DNA of 64,000 bases from Dolomitihabitans soli (GTDB taxonomy: Bacteria > Actinomycetota > Actinomycetes > Streptosporangiales > Streptosporangiaceae). Shown here piece by piece: positions 7,523 to 16,544 of this stretch. Position numbers and translations under genes: made by a program. How positions within the stretch are numbered: the stretch's first letter is position 1; each line of letters starts with the position of its first letter. Location of the stretch: NCBI RefSeq assembly GCF_022213955.1, contig NZ_JAKNTW010000033.1:1-64000 (forward strand), written 5' to 3'. Below the pieces are notes generated by a model. The model made no database searches and was not told the DNA's origin. It saw nothing but the letters and a program-made list of their open reading frames with translations.

Positions 7523-9178
7523 ATGGCAAGAGCGTTGGATGTGACCCGGATGCGAGCTCGCGTCGCCGAGCTGCTCGCGGAGTACCGGATCCCGAGTGCC
7601 GTGATCGGCGTCCTCAGCGACGGGGAGATCACCGACTTCGCGGTCGGCGTCAAGAACATCTCCACCCGGGAGCCCGCGACGACCGACACCATCTACCAGT
7701 GCGGCTCCGTATCAAAGACCTGGACCGCCCTCGCCTTCATGCAGCTCGTCGACGAGGGGAAAGTCGCCCTGGACGAGCCGGTGCGGACCTACCTCCCCGA
7801 TTTCCGGGTGGCCGACCCCGACGTCAGCGCCAAAGTCACACCCCGCCATCTCCTCAACCACACCAACGGCATCGAGGAGAACTACGGAGATCCGGGCGAG
7901 GACGACGACGTGTACGAGCGCATGGTGGAGAACATCGCCGGCGCACGCCAGGTCCACCCCTTGGGCCGCACTCACGGCTACAGCGCGGCCCTGGGCTACG
8001 CGATCCTCGCCCGCATCATGGAGGTGATCGACGCCAAGCGGTGGGACGACATCATGAAGGATCGTCTGTTCGACCCCTTGGGACTGACCTCGACGAGCAG
8101 CCGGCGTGAGTACGCGGACCAGGACCGGGCCGCGACCGGATACCTGATCCGATCCCTCCAAGAGGGACCCGTCCTCTCACCGCTGGGTCACCTGCCGCGC
8201 TCCTTCGGCCCCGGAGGCAACGTCAACACGACAGCCCGGGAATTGCTGATGATGGCTTATGTCTTCCTCAACGAAGGAAAGGCGCCGAACGGGACCGGAA
8301 TCGTCTCACCCGGCGTCATCCGTGAGATGACGGAGTCGCGGGTCCCCCTACCTGACCCGTACATGTTCGGGCCGGAATGGGCACTCGGCCTCATCGTGTG
8401 CGATTGGCACGGCCAAACCGTCTACGCCCACGACGGCAGCGCAGTCAGCCAGAGCGCCCGCCTGCGGATCCTGCCGGAATCGAACATCGCCGTCTCGATG
8501 CTGGTGAACGCCGGGCCGCGCGACAGCTTCTACCGGAAGGTGTTCAACGAAATCCTGGCCGACCTCGGCGCGGTCACGATCCCCGACCTGCCGGAGCCCG
8601 ACCCGACCCTGGCCCTCGACCTGTCCAGGTACGAAGGCTCCTACGAGCGCCCCGGCACTCGCTACGAAGTGGCGGCCGACCGCGGAAAGCTCCACCTCAA
8701 ATTCACCCTGAACCCCATGGAGGCGCAGCTCCTCAATAGACCGGAGCAGCTCGACTACGAGCTGTTCCCGATCAGCGAGACCCACTTCCTGATGCCTTCG
8801 GACGATCCGCTCGAAGACCCTCAGACCGTCGCGATCTACGACTTCGAGAATGGTGCCGCACAGTATCTCCACATCAATTGCCGAGTGAATCCGAGAATCA
8901 ATGAGGAGGGTGCCACGGTGCACGTCATGGCTGTTTCCACGATTTCCGACAACGACGGTTTCTGGGATTCCCTGAAGTCGGCGTACGGCCGGCTTCCCAA
9001 GGGTGCCAAGTGGACGCTGGGGGTGGCGAGCACCGACGGGACCAAGGCGGTGAACGTCATCGTCCATGACTCGATCGACGGCGTCAGGAGCTTCTTCGAA
9101 GATCACGCCGGCCCCTTCGCCACGACGGAATACTTCGAGGCCGACGCGTCCAACGCGGTCGGCCTCCCCACGACGTAG
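7523..9178 (+). CDS. Serine hydrolase (class C beta-lactamase family) fused to a C-terminal 86-residue domain
   Basis: 551 residues from the ATG at 7523 (GAGGAA upstream). The beta-lactamase/penicillin-binding fold spans about 8-350: the SxxK nucleophile motif is Ser62-Val-Ser-Lys65 (CGSVSKTW), a YSA triad (THGYSAALGY) takes the usual YxN place, and YAHDGS takes the KTG/HxG place. Residues about 370-460 resemble the beta-rich tail (DUF3471-like) of such hydrolases. The last 86 residues (HVMAVSTISDNDGFWDSLKS onward) look like a separate alpha/beta small protein with its own internal start at 8918. No signal peptide, so cytoplasmic. The substrate is unknown; an esterase or D-aminopeptidase is as likely as a beta-lactamase. 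Confidence 0.85.
   Translation: MARALDVTRMRARVAELLAEYRIPSAVIGVLSDGEITDFAVGVKNISTREPATTDTIYQCGSVSKTWTALAFMQLVDEGKVALDEPVRTYLPDFRVADPDVSAKVTPRHLLNHTNGIEENYGDPGEDDDVYERMVENIAGARQVHPLGRTHGYSAALGYAILARIMEVIDAKRWDDIMKDRLFDPLGLTSTSSRREYADQDRAATGYLIRSLQEGPVLSPLGHLPRSFGPGGNVNTTARELLMMAYVFLNEGKAPNGTGIVSPGVIREMTESRVPLPDPYMFGPEWALGLIVCDWHGQTVYAHDGSAVSQSARLRILPESNIAVSMLVNAGPRDSFYRKVFNEILADLGAVTIPDLPEPDPTLALDLSRYEGSYERPGTRYEVAADRGKLHLKFTLNPMEAQLLNRPEQLDYELFPISETHFLMPSDDPLEDPQTVAIYDFENGAAQYLHINCRVNPRINEEGATVHVMAVSTISDNDGFWDSLKSAYGRLPKGAKWTLGVASTDGTKAVNVIVHDSIDGVRSFFEDHAGPFATTEYFEADASNAVGLPTT
8903..8920 (+). other. Internal ribosome site and GTG start inside the hydrolase gene
   Basis: GAGGAGGG followed by TGCCACG and a GTG at 8918, in frame with the surrounding gene. 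It would give an independent 86-residue product (HVMAVSTISDNDGF...) ending at the same stop, 9178. The arrangement looks like two once-separate cistrons joined by loss of a stop codon. Confidence 0.5.
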
Positions 9179-9208
9179 CCGCCGTCCGCCCAAGGCATTC
9201 GGATCCGG

Positions 9209-9865
9209 TCAGCCGGGCCCTGCGGAGCCCGCATCGGCTGCTGGAGCCGCTGCCGCGTAGCTGAGCACGTGGTCGCGCAGCATCCGCCCGGTCGCCGGGT
9301 CGCGCCGCCGGAACGCCGCCACCAGCGGCTCGTGGTCGGCCGCGTTCCGGTAGGGATCGACGCGGTGCAGGCGGAAGGCCAGGTGGGTCCACACCTCGAC
9401 GCCCAGTGACTCCCACACCGAGCGGAGCACCCCGTTGCCCGAGGCTCCGACGATCACCCGGTGGAAGGCGACGGCGTGTTCGACCTGCCCGTTCACGTCG
9501 CCGGCCCGCGCCGCTTCGTGGAGCAGCCGCTCGTGGCGTTCCAGCGCCTCCAGGTGGGCCCCGATGCGGGGCATGGCCAGACCGGCGGCCGTCTCCTCCA
9601 GCCCGGCCCGTACCTGGTTGACCTCGCGCAACTCGGCGAGGGTGAACGCCTTCACCCTGACTCCCTTGTTGGGGGAGGACTCGATCAGCCGCAGGGACTC
9701 CAGCTCTCTGAGCGCCTCGCGGACCGGTGCCTGGCTGACCTCCAGCTCGGCCGCGACGCGCCGCTCCACGATGCGTTCGCCCGGCTGCCATCGCCCGCTG
9801 ACCAGGCCGTCGAGCAGCACCTGGCGGATCTGGTCACGAAGCGGCCCGCGCACGATGGACGTCAC
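9209..9865 (-). CDS. GntR-family regulator, FadR subfamily
   Basis: A ligand-responsive repressor. I choose the GTG at 9865 (TSIVRGPLRDQIRQVLLDG), giving 218 residues and beginning just before the winged helix as usual; in-frame starts at 9904 (ATG) and 9913 (GTG) add only unconserved residues and have no ribosome site. Residues 8-70 are the GntR winged helix (GERIVERRVAAELEVSQAPVREALRELESLRLI). Residues about 78-205 are the all-helical FCD effector domain, with metal or ligand residues in VEHAVAFHRVI and the DHEPLVAAF segment. It is convergent with the serine hydrolase, 30 bp away. The effector is not predictable; FCD proteins commonly sense small organic acids. Confidence 0.85.
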   Translation of the reverse strand: MTSIVRGPLRDQIRQVLLDGLVSGRWQPGERIVERRVAAELEVSQAPVREALRELESLRLIESSPNKGVRVKAFTLAELREVNQVRAGLEETAAGLAMPRIGAHLEALERHERLLHEAARAGDVNGQVEHAVAFHRVIVGASGNGVLRSVWESLGVEVWTHLAFRLHRVDPYRNAADHEPLVAAFRRRDPATGRMLRDHVLSYAAAAPAADAGSAGPG

Positions 9866-9878
9866 AGGCCGCCACGCT

Positions 9879-9903
9879 ATCAACTTTGAGTATTGATCGA
9901 TCA
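9879..9903. promoter_or_regulatory. Candidate operator of the FadR-type regulator
   Basis: ATCAA (9879) and TTGAT (9893) form an inverted repeat nine bases apart, and TGATCGATCA (9894-9903) is a perfect 10-bp palindrome. Both lie in the 40 bases before the preferred start of the minus-strand regulator, a usual place for GntR autoregulation. Confidence 0.4.
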
Positions 9904-10028
9904 TTACGGCCACTAGGTGCTCATCGCGAAATCGGGCGCGAGACGCAGCGTCGGACTTTCACCGCGACGGTCACGTCCGGCCGCCCGCACGCGTCGATCA
10001 GGATCGCCGTGGTCGTCGAGCGTGGTGG

Positions 10029-11030
10029 TCAGGGGGTGGGACCGGCGAGGGCGGCGGTCACCCGGGCCGTGGCCCACGGGAGCGTCAGGAAGCCGCGTTT
10101 CACGGTGAGCATGTTGACGCCGGCCGTCCAGGACTGGATGCCGGAGATGCCGGCCAGCGTGCGGCTGGTGAACCGGTGGAGGTCCGAGGTGGTCGGCATG
10201 ATCACCTCGCACAGCAGGGAGGCGTGGCCGAGGGTGGCGGAGATGTAGCGGACGCCGCGCAGCTCGGTCAGGGCCTCGGCGACGCTCTCCAGGCGGGCCG
10301 GCTCGACCGACAGCCAGAACAGCACCTCGGCCTCGTATCCCAGGGCTGAGGCGGGGATGAAGGTGGCGACGGTCGCGCAGCCGCGCTCGATCATGCCCTC
10401 GAAGCGCCGCCGTACGGTGCTCTCGCTGACGCCGAGGCGTTTGGCCACGGACTGGAAGCTGGCTCTGCCGTCCGTGCGCATCGCGCCGAGGATGTCCATG
10501 TCGACGTCGTCGAGGTGGCCGGGGGCGCAGGTGTGCGGGACCGGCGGGGCCGGGAGGTTGCCCGCGCTGCCGTCCAGGGATTGCAGGCTCCAGTCGTAGG
10601 AGACCTTGTAGGTGTGCAGCAGGAGGTCGGCGTGGCTGTGCAGCGCGCCGGGGATCCGCTGCACGTAGTCGACCAGGATCGTGTAGAGGTCGCGGTTCTT
10701 GGGCGCGACGAGCTCGAAGACGATGTCCTGGCCGCCGGTGACGACCGCGACGAACCTGATCTCCGGGTAGCGCGCCAGCTCGCCCGCCACCCGGAGCTGG
10801 CTGCCGGGCGCGCAGGTCAGCCGGACGACGAAGATGTCGACCGGGCCGTCGTGCTCCAGATGGGGCAGGGCGGCGACGCAGATCATCCCGTCGCCGATGA
10901 GCTGCTGGGCGCGGCGGGCGACGGTCGTCGTGGACGTTCCGATGACCTGCGCGATGTCGGTCCAGCTCGCGCGGCCGTTCACGTTCAGCTCGGCGAGGAT
11001 CTGCCGATCGAGTAGGTCGAGATCATTCAT
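10029..11030 (-). CDS. Double-length Lrp/AsnC-family transcriptional regulator
   Basis: 333 residues, two Lrp-like units in tandem instead of the usual single 150. Unit 1: HTH at 5-50 (LDLLDRQILAELNVNGRASWTDIAQVIGTSTTTVARRAQQL), then an AsnC/RAM ligand domain to about 150. Unit 2: HTH at about 178-220 (DDVDMDILGAMRTDGRASFQSVAKRLGVSESTVRRRFEGM), then a second RAM domain to about 315. Such proteins typically sense amino acids. It follows the alpha/beta hydrolase gene after only 20 bp on the same strand, at the end of the peptide utilisation locus, so it is the likely local regulator of peptide or amino acid use. Confidence 0.9.
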   Translation of the reverse strand: MNDLDLLDRQILAELNVNGRASWTDIAQVIGTSTTTVARRAQQLIGDGMICVAALPHLEHDGPVDIFVVRLTCAPGSQLRVAGELARYPEIRFVAVVTGGQDIVFELVAPKNRDLYTILVDYVQRIPGALHSHADLLLHTYKVSYDWSLQSLDGSAGNLPAPPVPHTCAPGHLDDVDMDILGAMRTDGRASFQSVAKRLGVSESTVRRRFEGMIERGCATVATFIPASALGYEAEVLFWLSVEPARLESVAEALTELRGVRYISATLGHASLLCEVIMPTTSDLHRFTSRTLAGISGIQSWTAGVNMLTVKRGFLTLPWATARVTAALAGPTP

Positions 11031-11050
11031 CGGAGGAAGTGTGACGGTTT

Positions 11051-11899
11051 CTAGCGTCCTATGAGCGCATTTTTCAGGAATTCTCGGACGGTTGCTTCGA
11101 ACAGATCCGCCTCCTCCACCTGTGGCGAGTGCCCCGACTTCTCGAACACTGCCAGCCGGCCGTCCCGCACCCCCGCCGCGATCGTCTCGCTGCAGGCCAC
11201 GGGCGTGATCCAGTCGTGCCTGCCGACGGTCACCAGGGTCGGCGCGGTGATCTGGGACAGGCGCGGCTTGATGTCATAGTTCGGCTGGTTCACCGCGAAC
11301 GCGAAGTTGTGCGTCCGATACCGGTACGGCGTCGCCGCCACGCGTTCGGCGACCTTCGCGGGATCGTAGTCGTGGTCGTAGAGCGGCAGGATCTCGCGCC
11401 AGCAGTCACGCAGATCGTCGTCGTCGCGAACGGTGCCGGACATGATCCGGTCGAGCTTCACCCGGTCGATCTCCACCCGGGAGGACGCCAGCGCGTTGCG
11501 GATCGCCATTTCCTGGTTGGAGTTGTCGGCCGAGGTGTCGCGCAGCACCAGCGCGCTCACCCGGTCGGGATGGGTGATCGCGTACTCCATCGCGATGAAC
11601 CCGCCGTAGGAGCCGCCCGCCAGCACGATCCGCTCGGCCCCCGCCCACGCGCGGACCCCGTCCACGTCGGCCACCCACTGCTCGTGCGTGTACGGCTCCC
11701 GCCCCTCGCTCGCCCCCGATCCCCGGGCGTCGAACACGATCACCCTGAACGCGTCGGCGAACCGCCCGAAGGTCGCCCGGGGCTCCCCGAGGGAGCCCAG
11801 GCCGGGGGCGCCGTGGTGGGCCACCATGGTCGGTTTGCCCGGCCGGTCGTCGCCGAGCACCTCGATGTTGAGCCGGTTGCCGTTGATCTCGACGAGCAT
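11051..11899 (-). CDS. Alpha/beta hydrolase, proline iminopeptidase-like
   Basis: 282 residues from the ATG at 11899, which has AAGGAGG eight to nine bases upstream. The fold starts with the oxyanion segment HHGAPGLGS, then VIVFDARGSGAS. The nucleophile elbow is GGSYGG, the acid is the Asp in VGRHDWITP and the base is the His in KSGHSPQVEE. HGxPG and DxRGSG-type motifs are typical of the S33 peptidase group, which releases N-terminal proline or hydrolyses amides. Its place after the M24 peptidase in a peptide uptake locus fits an intracellular peptidase. An esterase or lactonase cannot be excluded. Confidence 0.75.
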   Translation of the reverse strand: MLVEINGNRLNIEVLGDDRPGKPTMVAHHGAPGLGSLGEPRATFGRFADAFRVIVFDARGSGASEGREPYTHEQWVADVDGVRAWAGAERIVLAGGSYGGFIAMEYAITHPDRVSALVLRDTSADNSNQEMAIRNALASSRVEIDRVKLDRIMSGTVRDDDDLRDCWREILPLYDHDYDPAKVAERVAATPYRYRTHNFAFAVNQPNYDIKPRLSQITAPTLVTVGRHDWITPVACSETIAAGVRDGRLAVFEKSGHSPQVEEADLFEATVREFLKNALIGR

Positions 11900-11971
11900 C
11901 GCTCGCTCCTCCTTCACGAATCGCATGAATCAGCATGAATAGGCATAAGTCAGACATCAACCAGGCGCAGG

Positions 11972-13153
11972 TCAGGCGATGACGATGTCGGCGAGGTCGC
12001 GCGGGTAAGCCGTCAGCCTGCGCGGGCCGTCCTCGGTGACCAGCACCGTGTCGGAGATCCGGTAGCCGGCGTGCCCGGGGACGTAGACGCCCGGCTCGCT
12101 GGACAGGACCATGCCGGCGGCCAGTTCGGTCGGGTCGCCGCCCTCCAGCCACGGCGGCTCGTGGAAGCCGAGCCCGATGCCGTGCCCCTGCCGGTGCCGC
12201 AGGTAACCGCCCAGCCCGGCGTCCTCGATCACCGAGAGACAACGCCGGTTGGCCTCCGCGCAGGTCACCCCGGCATGCAAAGCCTGGGTACCGGTCTCCT
12301 GCGCCTCACGGACGGCCTCGTAGTAGCGGCGCTGCTCGGCGGTGGGCTCGCCGAGGATGAACGTCCGCTCGCTCTCCACGAACCGCCCGCCGACGGCGCA
12401 GCCGAGCGACAGCATGAAGGACTCGCCGTGCCTCAGCCGCCTCCCGTCGGGCAGCCGGTGCGGCTGCGCCGAGTTCGGCCCGCCGTACACCAGGCCGCCG
12501 GTCAGCATCGGGACCACCACCACGTTCCGGTGCTCGCCGTACATCAGGCGGGAGCCGTGCGAGATGACGTGCGCGGCCAGGTCCGTCTCCGAGGGCAGTT
12601 CGCCGCCGGCGGACAGCGCGGCGCGGACCAGTTCCACGCCTGCGCCGATCATGAGGTCGGCGATCCGCGCCGCCTCCTCGTGCAGCACGATCTCCTCGGG
12701 CGTCTTGCGCTGCCGGGCCGTGCCGACGATCTCGCTGACCCGCCACGAGGTGCGCGGGAACGCCTGCTCCAGCGCCGTGGTGCGGCCGATCGAGGTCGAG
12801 GACGCGTAACCGGCGGTCGCCGGGTCGGCGTTCACGTGCCCGGCCAGCACCGCGAAGGGCGCGGTCACGCCGGGGAACTCCGGGTAGGCCACGATCTCGG
12901 CGTGCGCGCCCTGGTCCCCGGCGTACTCGCGTTCCAGGTCGGGCACCAGCAGGATCGGCGGCCCCTCGGCGGTGAGCAGGCAGGCGACCGGCCGTTCGTT
13001 GGGGAAGTGCTGGAAGCCGGTGAGATAGGCGACGTCCAGCGGGTCGTCCAGGAGCAGCGCGGCGAGCCCGTCGCGGGCCATCGCGGCACGCACCCGGTCG
13101 ATCGTGCCCTCGTAGAACGCGGCGGACAGACGTTGGTCGAACAGCGGGATCAC
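11972..13153 (-). CDS. M24-family (creatinase/Xaa-Pro peptidase fold) protein with altered metal ligands
   Basis: 393 residues; the GTG at 13153 overlaps the permease stop by four bases (GTGA). The creatinase-N domain spans about 1-135 and the pita-bread domain about 145-390. Compared with the M24B ligand set, the first Asp (usually DxG) is Ser in FMLSLGC, the second (usually SDxTRTF) is Glu in VESERTF, and the last Glu (usually RIEDTV) is Ser in RISDTV. The His of GQGHGIGLGFHEPP and the Glu of LSSEPGVY remain. This resembles metal-independent creatinase-like members more than a di-metal aminopeptidase. The operon context implies peptides or small amide compounds as substrate. Confidence 0.85.
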   Translation of the reverse strand: MIPLFDQRLSAAFYEGTIDRVRAAMARDGLAALLLDDPLDVAYLTGFQHFPNERPVACLLTAEGPPILLVPDLEREYAGDQGAHAEIVAYPEFPGVTAPFAVLAGHVNADPATAGYASSTSIGRTTALEQAFPRTSWRVSEIVGTARQRKTPEEIVLHEEAARIADLMIGAGVELVRAALSAGGELPSETDLAAHVISHGSRLMYGEHRNVVVVPMLTGGLVYGGPNSAQPHRLPDGRRLRHGESFMLSLGCAVGGRFVESERTFILGEPTAEQRRYYEAVREAQETGTQALHAGVTCAEANRRCLSVIEDAGLGGYLRHRQGHGIGLGFHEPPWLEGGDPTELAAGMVLSSEPGVYVPGHAGYRISDTVLVTEDGPRRLTAYPRDLADIVIA

Positions 13154-14001
13154 CTCGTGCGGTGGTTGCGGGCGTCGTTGTAGGCCACCGACAGCAGGGT
13201 CGTCGCGACGACGAGCAGCAGGATGGCGAAGGACGGGAAGAGAGTGGTCCACCAGGCGGACGCCAGCGACCCCGACATCTGCGCCTTGTGCAGGATCGCG
13301 CCCCAGGACCAGCTGTTGGGGTCGCCCAGCCCGAGGAAGGACAGCCCCGCCTCGGCCAGTACGGCACGCGAGGTCGTCAGCACCACCGACACGCCGACCA
13401 CCGGGATCACGCCGGGGAACAGGTGCTTGCGGATGATCCACGTCGCCGAACCGCCCACGACCCTGGCGGCCGAGACATAGGGCAGCGGGACGATCGCGAG
13501 CGCCTGGGACCGCACCACCCGGGCCACCTCCGGCCAGCTGAACAGCGCGATCACCACCACCAGCGTCCGCACGCTCGGCCCGGCCAGCGCCGCGACCAGG
13601 ATCATCAGCGGCAGCACCGGCAGCGACAGCGACAGGTCGATCAGCACCCCCAGCGGGGTGTCCAGCCGCCGGAAGTAGGCGGCGGCCACCCCCACCAGCA
13701 GCCCGATCACGATGGCCAGGATCGAGGCGCTGACGCCGACCATGATGCTCACCCTGGTGCCCCAGACGACCTGGGCGAAGACGTCCTGCCCGATGTCGTC
13801 GGTGCCGAACCAGTGCGCCCCGCTCGGCGGCTGCGAGGTGTCGGTCCCGTACCCCTCGGGGAACGGGGCGATCAGCGGCGCGCAGACCGCGACCAGGATC
13901 AGCAGGATCAGTACGGCCGCGCTCCCCGTGCCCAGCGGGTTGCGCCGGAACGCCTCCCAGGTCCTGCGACGGGGGGTGGGCTCGGCGGCGGTCAGGGTCA
14001 T
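13150..14001 (-). CDS. ABC peptide importer permease, DppC/OppC type
   Basis: 283 residues from the ATG at 14001, which overlaps the preceding permease stop by four bases. After a short cytoplasmic N-terminus there are about six membrane segments. The GSATWIIRKHLFPGVIP region carries the EAA-type loop that contacts the ATPase, and FGTDDIGQDVFAQVVWGTRVS is the characteristic DppC N-terminal signature. The C-terminal AEAGLSFLGLGDPNSWSWGAIL is also typical. It forms the inner-membrane channel with the DppB-type permease. Confidence 0.92.
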   Translation of the reverse strand: MTLTAAEPTPRRRTWEAFRRNPLGTGSAAVLILLILVAVCAPLIAPFPEGYGTDTSQPPSGAHWFGTDDIGQDVFAQVVWGTRVSIMVGVSASILAIVIGLLVGVAAAYFRRLDTPLGVLIDLSLSLPVLPLMILVAALAGPSVRTLVVVIALFSWPEVARVVRSQALAIVPLPYVSAARVVGGSATWIIRKHLFPGVIPVVGVSVVLTTSRAVLAEAGLSFLGLGDPNSWSWGAILHKAQMSGSLASAWWTTLFPSFAILLLVVATTLLSVAYNDARNHRTR

Positions 14002-14957
14002 GAGGTGCGCACCCGGGGGTCGAGGAATCCGTAGGCCACGTCGGTGATCAGGTTCGCTGCCACGACGGCGGCGGCGAGCAGCACGAACGCCCCCTGGAGC
14101 ACCGGGAAGTCGAGCTGCCCGACGGCTTCGAAGATCGCCCGCCCGATGCCGGGGTAGGCGTAGATGGTCTCGGTCAGCACCGCGCCGCCGACCAGCGCGC
14201 CGAGTTGCAGCCCGGCGATGGTGGTGGTGGGCAGCAGCGCGTTGCGTACGGCGTGCTTCCACACGACCGAGGCCGGCCGTACCCCCTTGGCCTTGGCGAG
14301 GGTCACGTAGTCTTCGCCGAGTGCCTCGATCAGGGTGGCGCGCATGGTGAGCACGTAACCGCCGAGCTGGATGAACACCAGCGACAGGCACGGCAGCACC
14401 AGGTGGTGCAGCATGCTGAGGCTGGCCGCCAGGCCGGTGGCGTCGGGATCGACCGCCCCGCCGATGGGGAACCAGCCCAGCAGCACGCCGAAGACGTAGA
14501 GCAGGAAGACGCCGACGCTCGGCACGAACAGCGACTGGGCGGTGATCCCGGCGACCTGGATGAGCCGGTCGACCCATCCCTTGGCCTTGGTGGCGGCGAG
14601 CACGCCGAGGGGGATGCCGACGACGACGGTGGCGATCATCGCCGACAGGGTCAGGATCAGCGTCCAGGGCAGCCGTTCCATCAGCACGGTGGTGACGGGG
14701 ATCGACTGCCGGAAGGACATGCCCAGGTTGCCCTGGACGAGCTGGAGGAGATACTCGCCGTACTGGACCGGCAACGGCTGGTCCAGGCCGAAGTCGGCGA
14801 GCAGTTTGGCACGCAGTTCCTCGGTCATGTTGGGGTCGGCGACCGCGAGCACGGGGTCGCCGGGCAGCAACCGTACGAGGAAGAAGGTCACGGTGACGGC
14901 GAACCACAGGGTCACCGCCCCCCGCAGCAGCCGTGTGCCGATGAATCTGAGCCGCAC
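13998..14957 (-). CDS. ABC peptide importer permease, DppB/OppB type
   Basis: 319 residues starting at a GTG with GAGAGGG upstream. The N-terminus IGTRLLRGAVTLWFAVTVTFFLVRLLPGDP is the classic DppB opening. The ELRAKLLADFGLDQPLPVQY segment is the periplasmic loop and GEDYVTLAKAKGV the EAA loop. Six membrane segments are visible. It lies 15 bp after the binding protein gene and overlaps the DppC-type gene. Confidence 0.93.
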   Translation of the reverse strand: MRLRFIGTRLLRGAVTLWFAVTVTFFLVRLLPGDPVLAVADPNMTEELRAKLLADFGLDQPLPVQYGEYLLQLVQGNLGMSFRQSIPVTTVLMERLPWTLILTLSAMIATVVVGIPLGVLAATKAKGWVDRLIQVAGITAQSLFVPSVGVFLLYVFGVLLGWFPIGGAVDPDATGLAASLSMLHHLVLPCLSLVFIQLGGYVLTMRATLIEALGEDYVTLAKAKGVRPASVVWKHAVRNALLPTTTIAGLQLGALVGGAVLTETIYAYPGIGRAIFEAVGQLDFPVLQGAFVLLAAAVVAANLITDVAYGFLDPRVRTS

Positions 14958-14972
14958 CGTGATCCCTCTCGC

Positions 14973-16544
14973 TCAGCCGGCCGGCTTGACCTGGGCCAGG
15001 GACAACGGGTTGATGATCGACAGCAGCTCGCTCGGCATCGGCTTGAAGTTGGTCCACTTCGCCGAGTGGGCGATGTTGAACGTCTCCACGTAGAGCACGT
15101 TGTCGTACACCTTGTCGTGGATGATCCGCGCGGCCTCCTGGATCGGGGCCTTGGCGGCTTCCGGCGTGAGCGCCCGCTGGCCCTTGTCGATCAGCTTGTC
15201 GAGCTGGGGATCCTCGACCTGGGCGTAGTTGATGAACCCGCCCGACTTGAAGGCCAGCCCGAGGTTCGCGGGCGGGTTGTCCATGACGGCCCACGACCCG
15301 GCGTAGATGTCGAAGTCGCGCTTGAGCGTCTTGGCCAGGTAGGTGTTGCGCTCCAGGCCCTGCAGCTTGATCGTGATCCCGGCCTGCTTGGCGGAGTCGC
15401 GGACCATCGGCGCCCACTTGGCGATGTTCGGGTCGGCCTGGTCGTAGACCATCGAGAAGGTCGGCGAGGTGACGCCGGCCTCCGCGAGCAGCGCCTTCGC
15501 CTTGGCCGGGTCGAAACCGTACTCCTTGGAGGTGCTGTCGGCGTAGCCGGGCTGGGAGGGGGTCAGCACGCTGCCGTTGGAGGACTTGGCGAAGCCCTGC
15601 AGGGCGATCTTCCTGATCGCCTCGTTGTCGACCGCGTGCGCGAGCGCCTGGCGGACCCGCACGTCGTCGAGCGGCTTCCGCTTGGTGTTGTACTGCAGGT
15701 GCGCCCACCCCAGCGAGGGGATCTGTTGCAGCTTGATCTTCGCGTCGCTCTTCAGCGTCGCGGCCGTGGCCGGCGGGAGCACGTTGCCGATCACGTCGAC
15801 CTCGCCGTTGCGCAGCGCGAGGACCTCGGTGTTCACATCGGGGAACACCCGGAACACGATCTCCTTGACGCTCGGCTTGGGGGTGAACGACTCCACCCGC
15901 TCCATCAGATAGCGCTGCCCGCGCTCGACCTTGGTCAGCTTGTACGGCCCGGCGCTCACCCAGCCGGAGTCGTTGGCGAACTTCTGCACGCTGGGCGCCT
16001 TCTCGAAGACGTGCTTGGGCACGATCGGCATCCAGAAGCCGATGTTGTCGAGGAAGGTGCCGTCGGGGCGGGTGAGGGTGAACTCGATCTCGGTCGGCGA
16101 GACGGCCTTCGCCTTGTCGAAGGCGGTGATCAGCCCGGCCACGACGCCGAACTTCTCCTTGTCCACCGTCTCGATCGTGTAGACCACGTCGGCGGCGGTC
16201 ACCGGCTTGCCGTCGGACCACTTCATGTCGTCGCGCAGCTTCAGGGTCGCCGTCTTGCCGCCCTTGCCGTACGCCCACTCGGTGGCGAGGTAGGGGATCC
16301 GCTTACCCGCCTCGTCCATCTGCATGAGCTTCGGGTACATCAGGTTGGTGATCCAGGAGTCGGTACGGCTGTTGCCGACCAGCGGGTTGTAGTTGACCAC
16401 GTCGGCGGTCGTGCCGATGGTCAGCCGGTCGGCGGCGCCGGAGTTCGACGTAGTTCCGGTGCCGGACCCCGGTGTACTGGGGGCGCATGCCGCGACCGCG
16501 ACGGCGAGAGCCGCCACGGTGGCCGCGATCAGGGTGCGACGCAT
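14973..16544 (-). CDS. Peptide-binding lipoprotein (extracellular solute-binding protein family 5)
   Basis: 523 residues. The N-terminus RRTLIAATVAALAVAVAACAPS is a lipoprotein signal with the lipobox AVAAC. The mature part shows the family-5 pattern: LTIGTTADVVNYNPL, LATEWAYGK, LKLRDDMKWSDGKPVTAADVVYTIE and DVRVRQALAHAVDNEAI. It captures oligopeptides, dipeptides or similar solutes for the two permeases downstream. The ATG at 16544 shares one base with the dipeptidase stop (TGATG), so translation is coupled. Confidence 0.93.
   Translation of the reverse strand: MRRTLIAATVAALAVAVAACAPSTPGSGTGTTSNSGAADRLTIGTTADVVNYNPLVGNSRTDSWITNLMYPKLMQMDEAGKRIPYLATEWAYGKGGKTATLKLRDDMKWSDGKPVTAADVVYTIETVDKEKFGVVAGLITAFDKAKAVSPTEIEFTLTRPDGTFLDNIGFWMPIVPKHVFEKAPSVQKFANDSGWVSAGPYKLTKVERGQRYLMERVESFTPKPSVKEIVFRVFPDVNTEVLALRNGEVDVIGNVLPPATAATLKSDAKIKLQQIPSLGWAHLQYNTKRKPLDDVRVRQALAHAVDNEAIRKIALQGFAKSSNGSVLTPSQPGYADSTSKEYGFDPAKAKALLAEAGVTSPTFSMVYDQADPNIAKWAPMVRDSAKQAGITIKLQGLERNTYLAKTLKRDFDIYAGSWAVMDNPPANLGLAFKSGGFINYAQVEDPQLDKLIDKGQRALTPEAAKAPIQEAARIIHDKVYDNVLYVETFNIAHSAKWTNFKPMPSELLSIINPLSLAQVKPAG

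Noticed and set aside
9866-9913. Upstream GTG/ATG starts for the FadR-type regulator
   Set aside because: They lack ribosome sites, add unconserved residues and would place the coding region over the operator-like palindromes.
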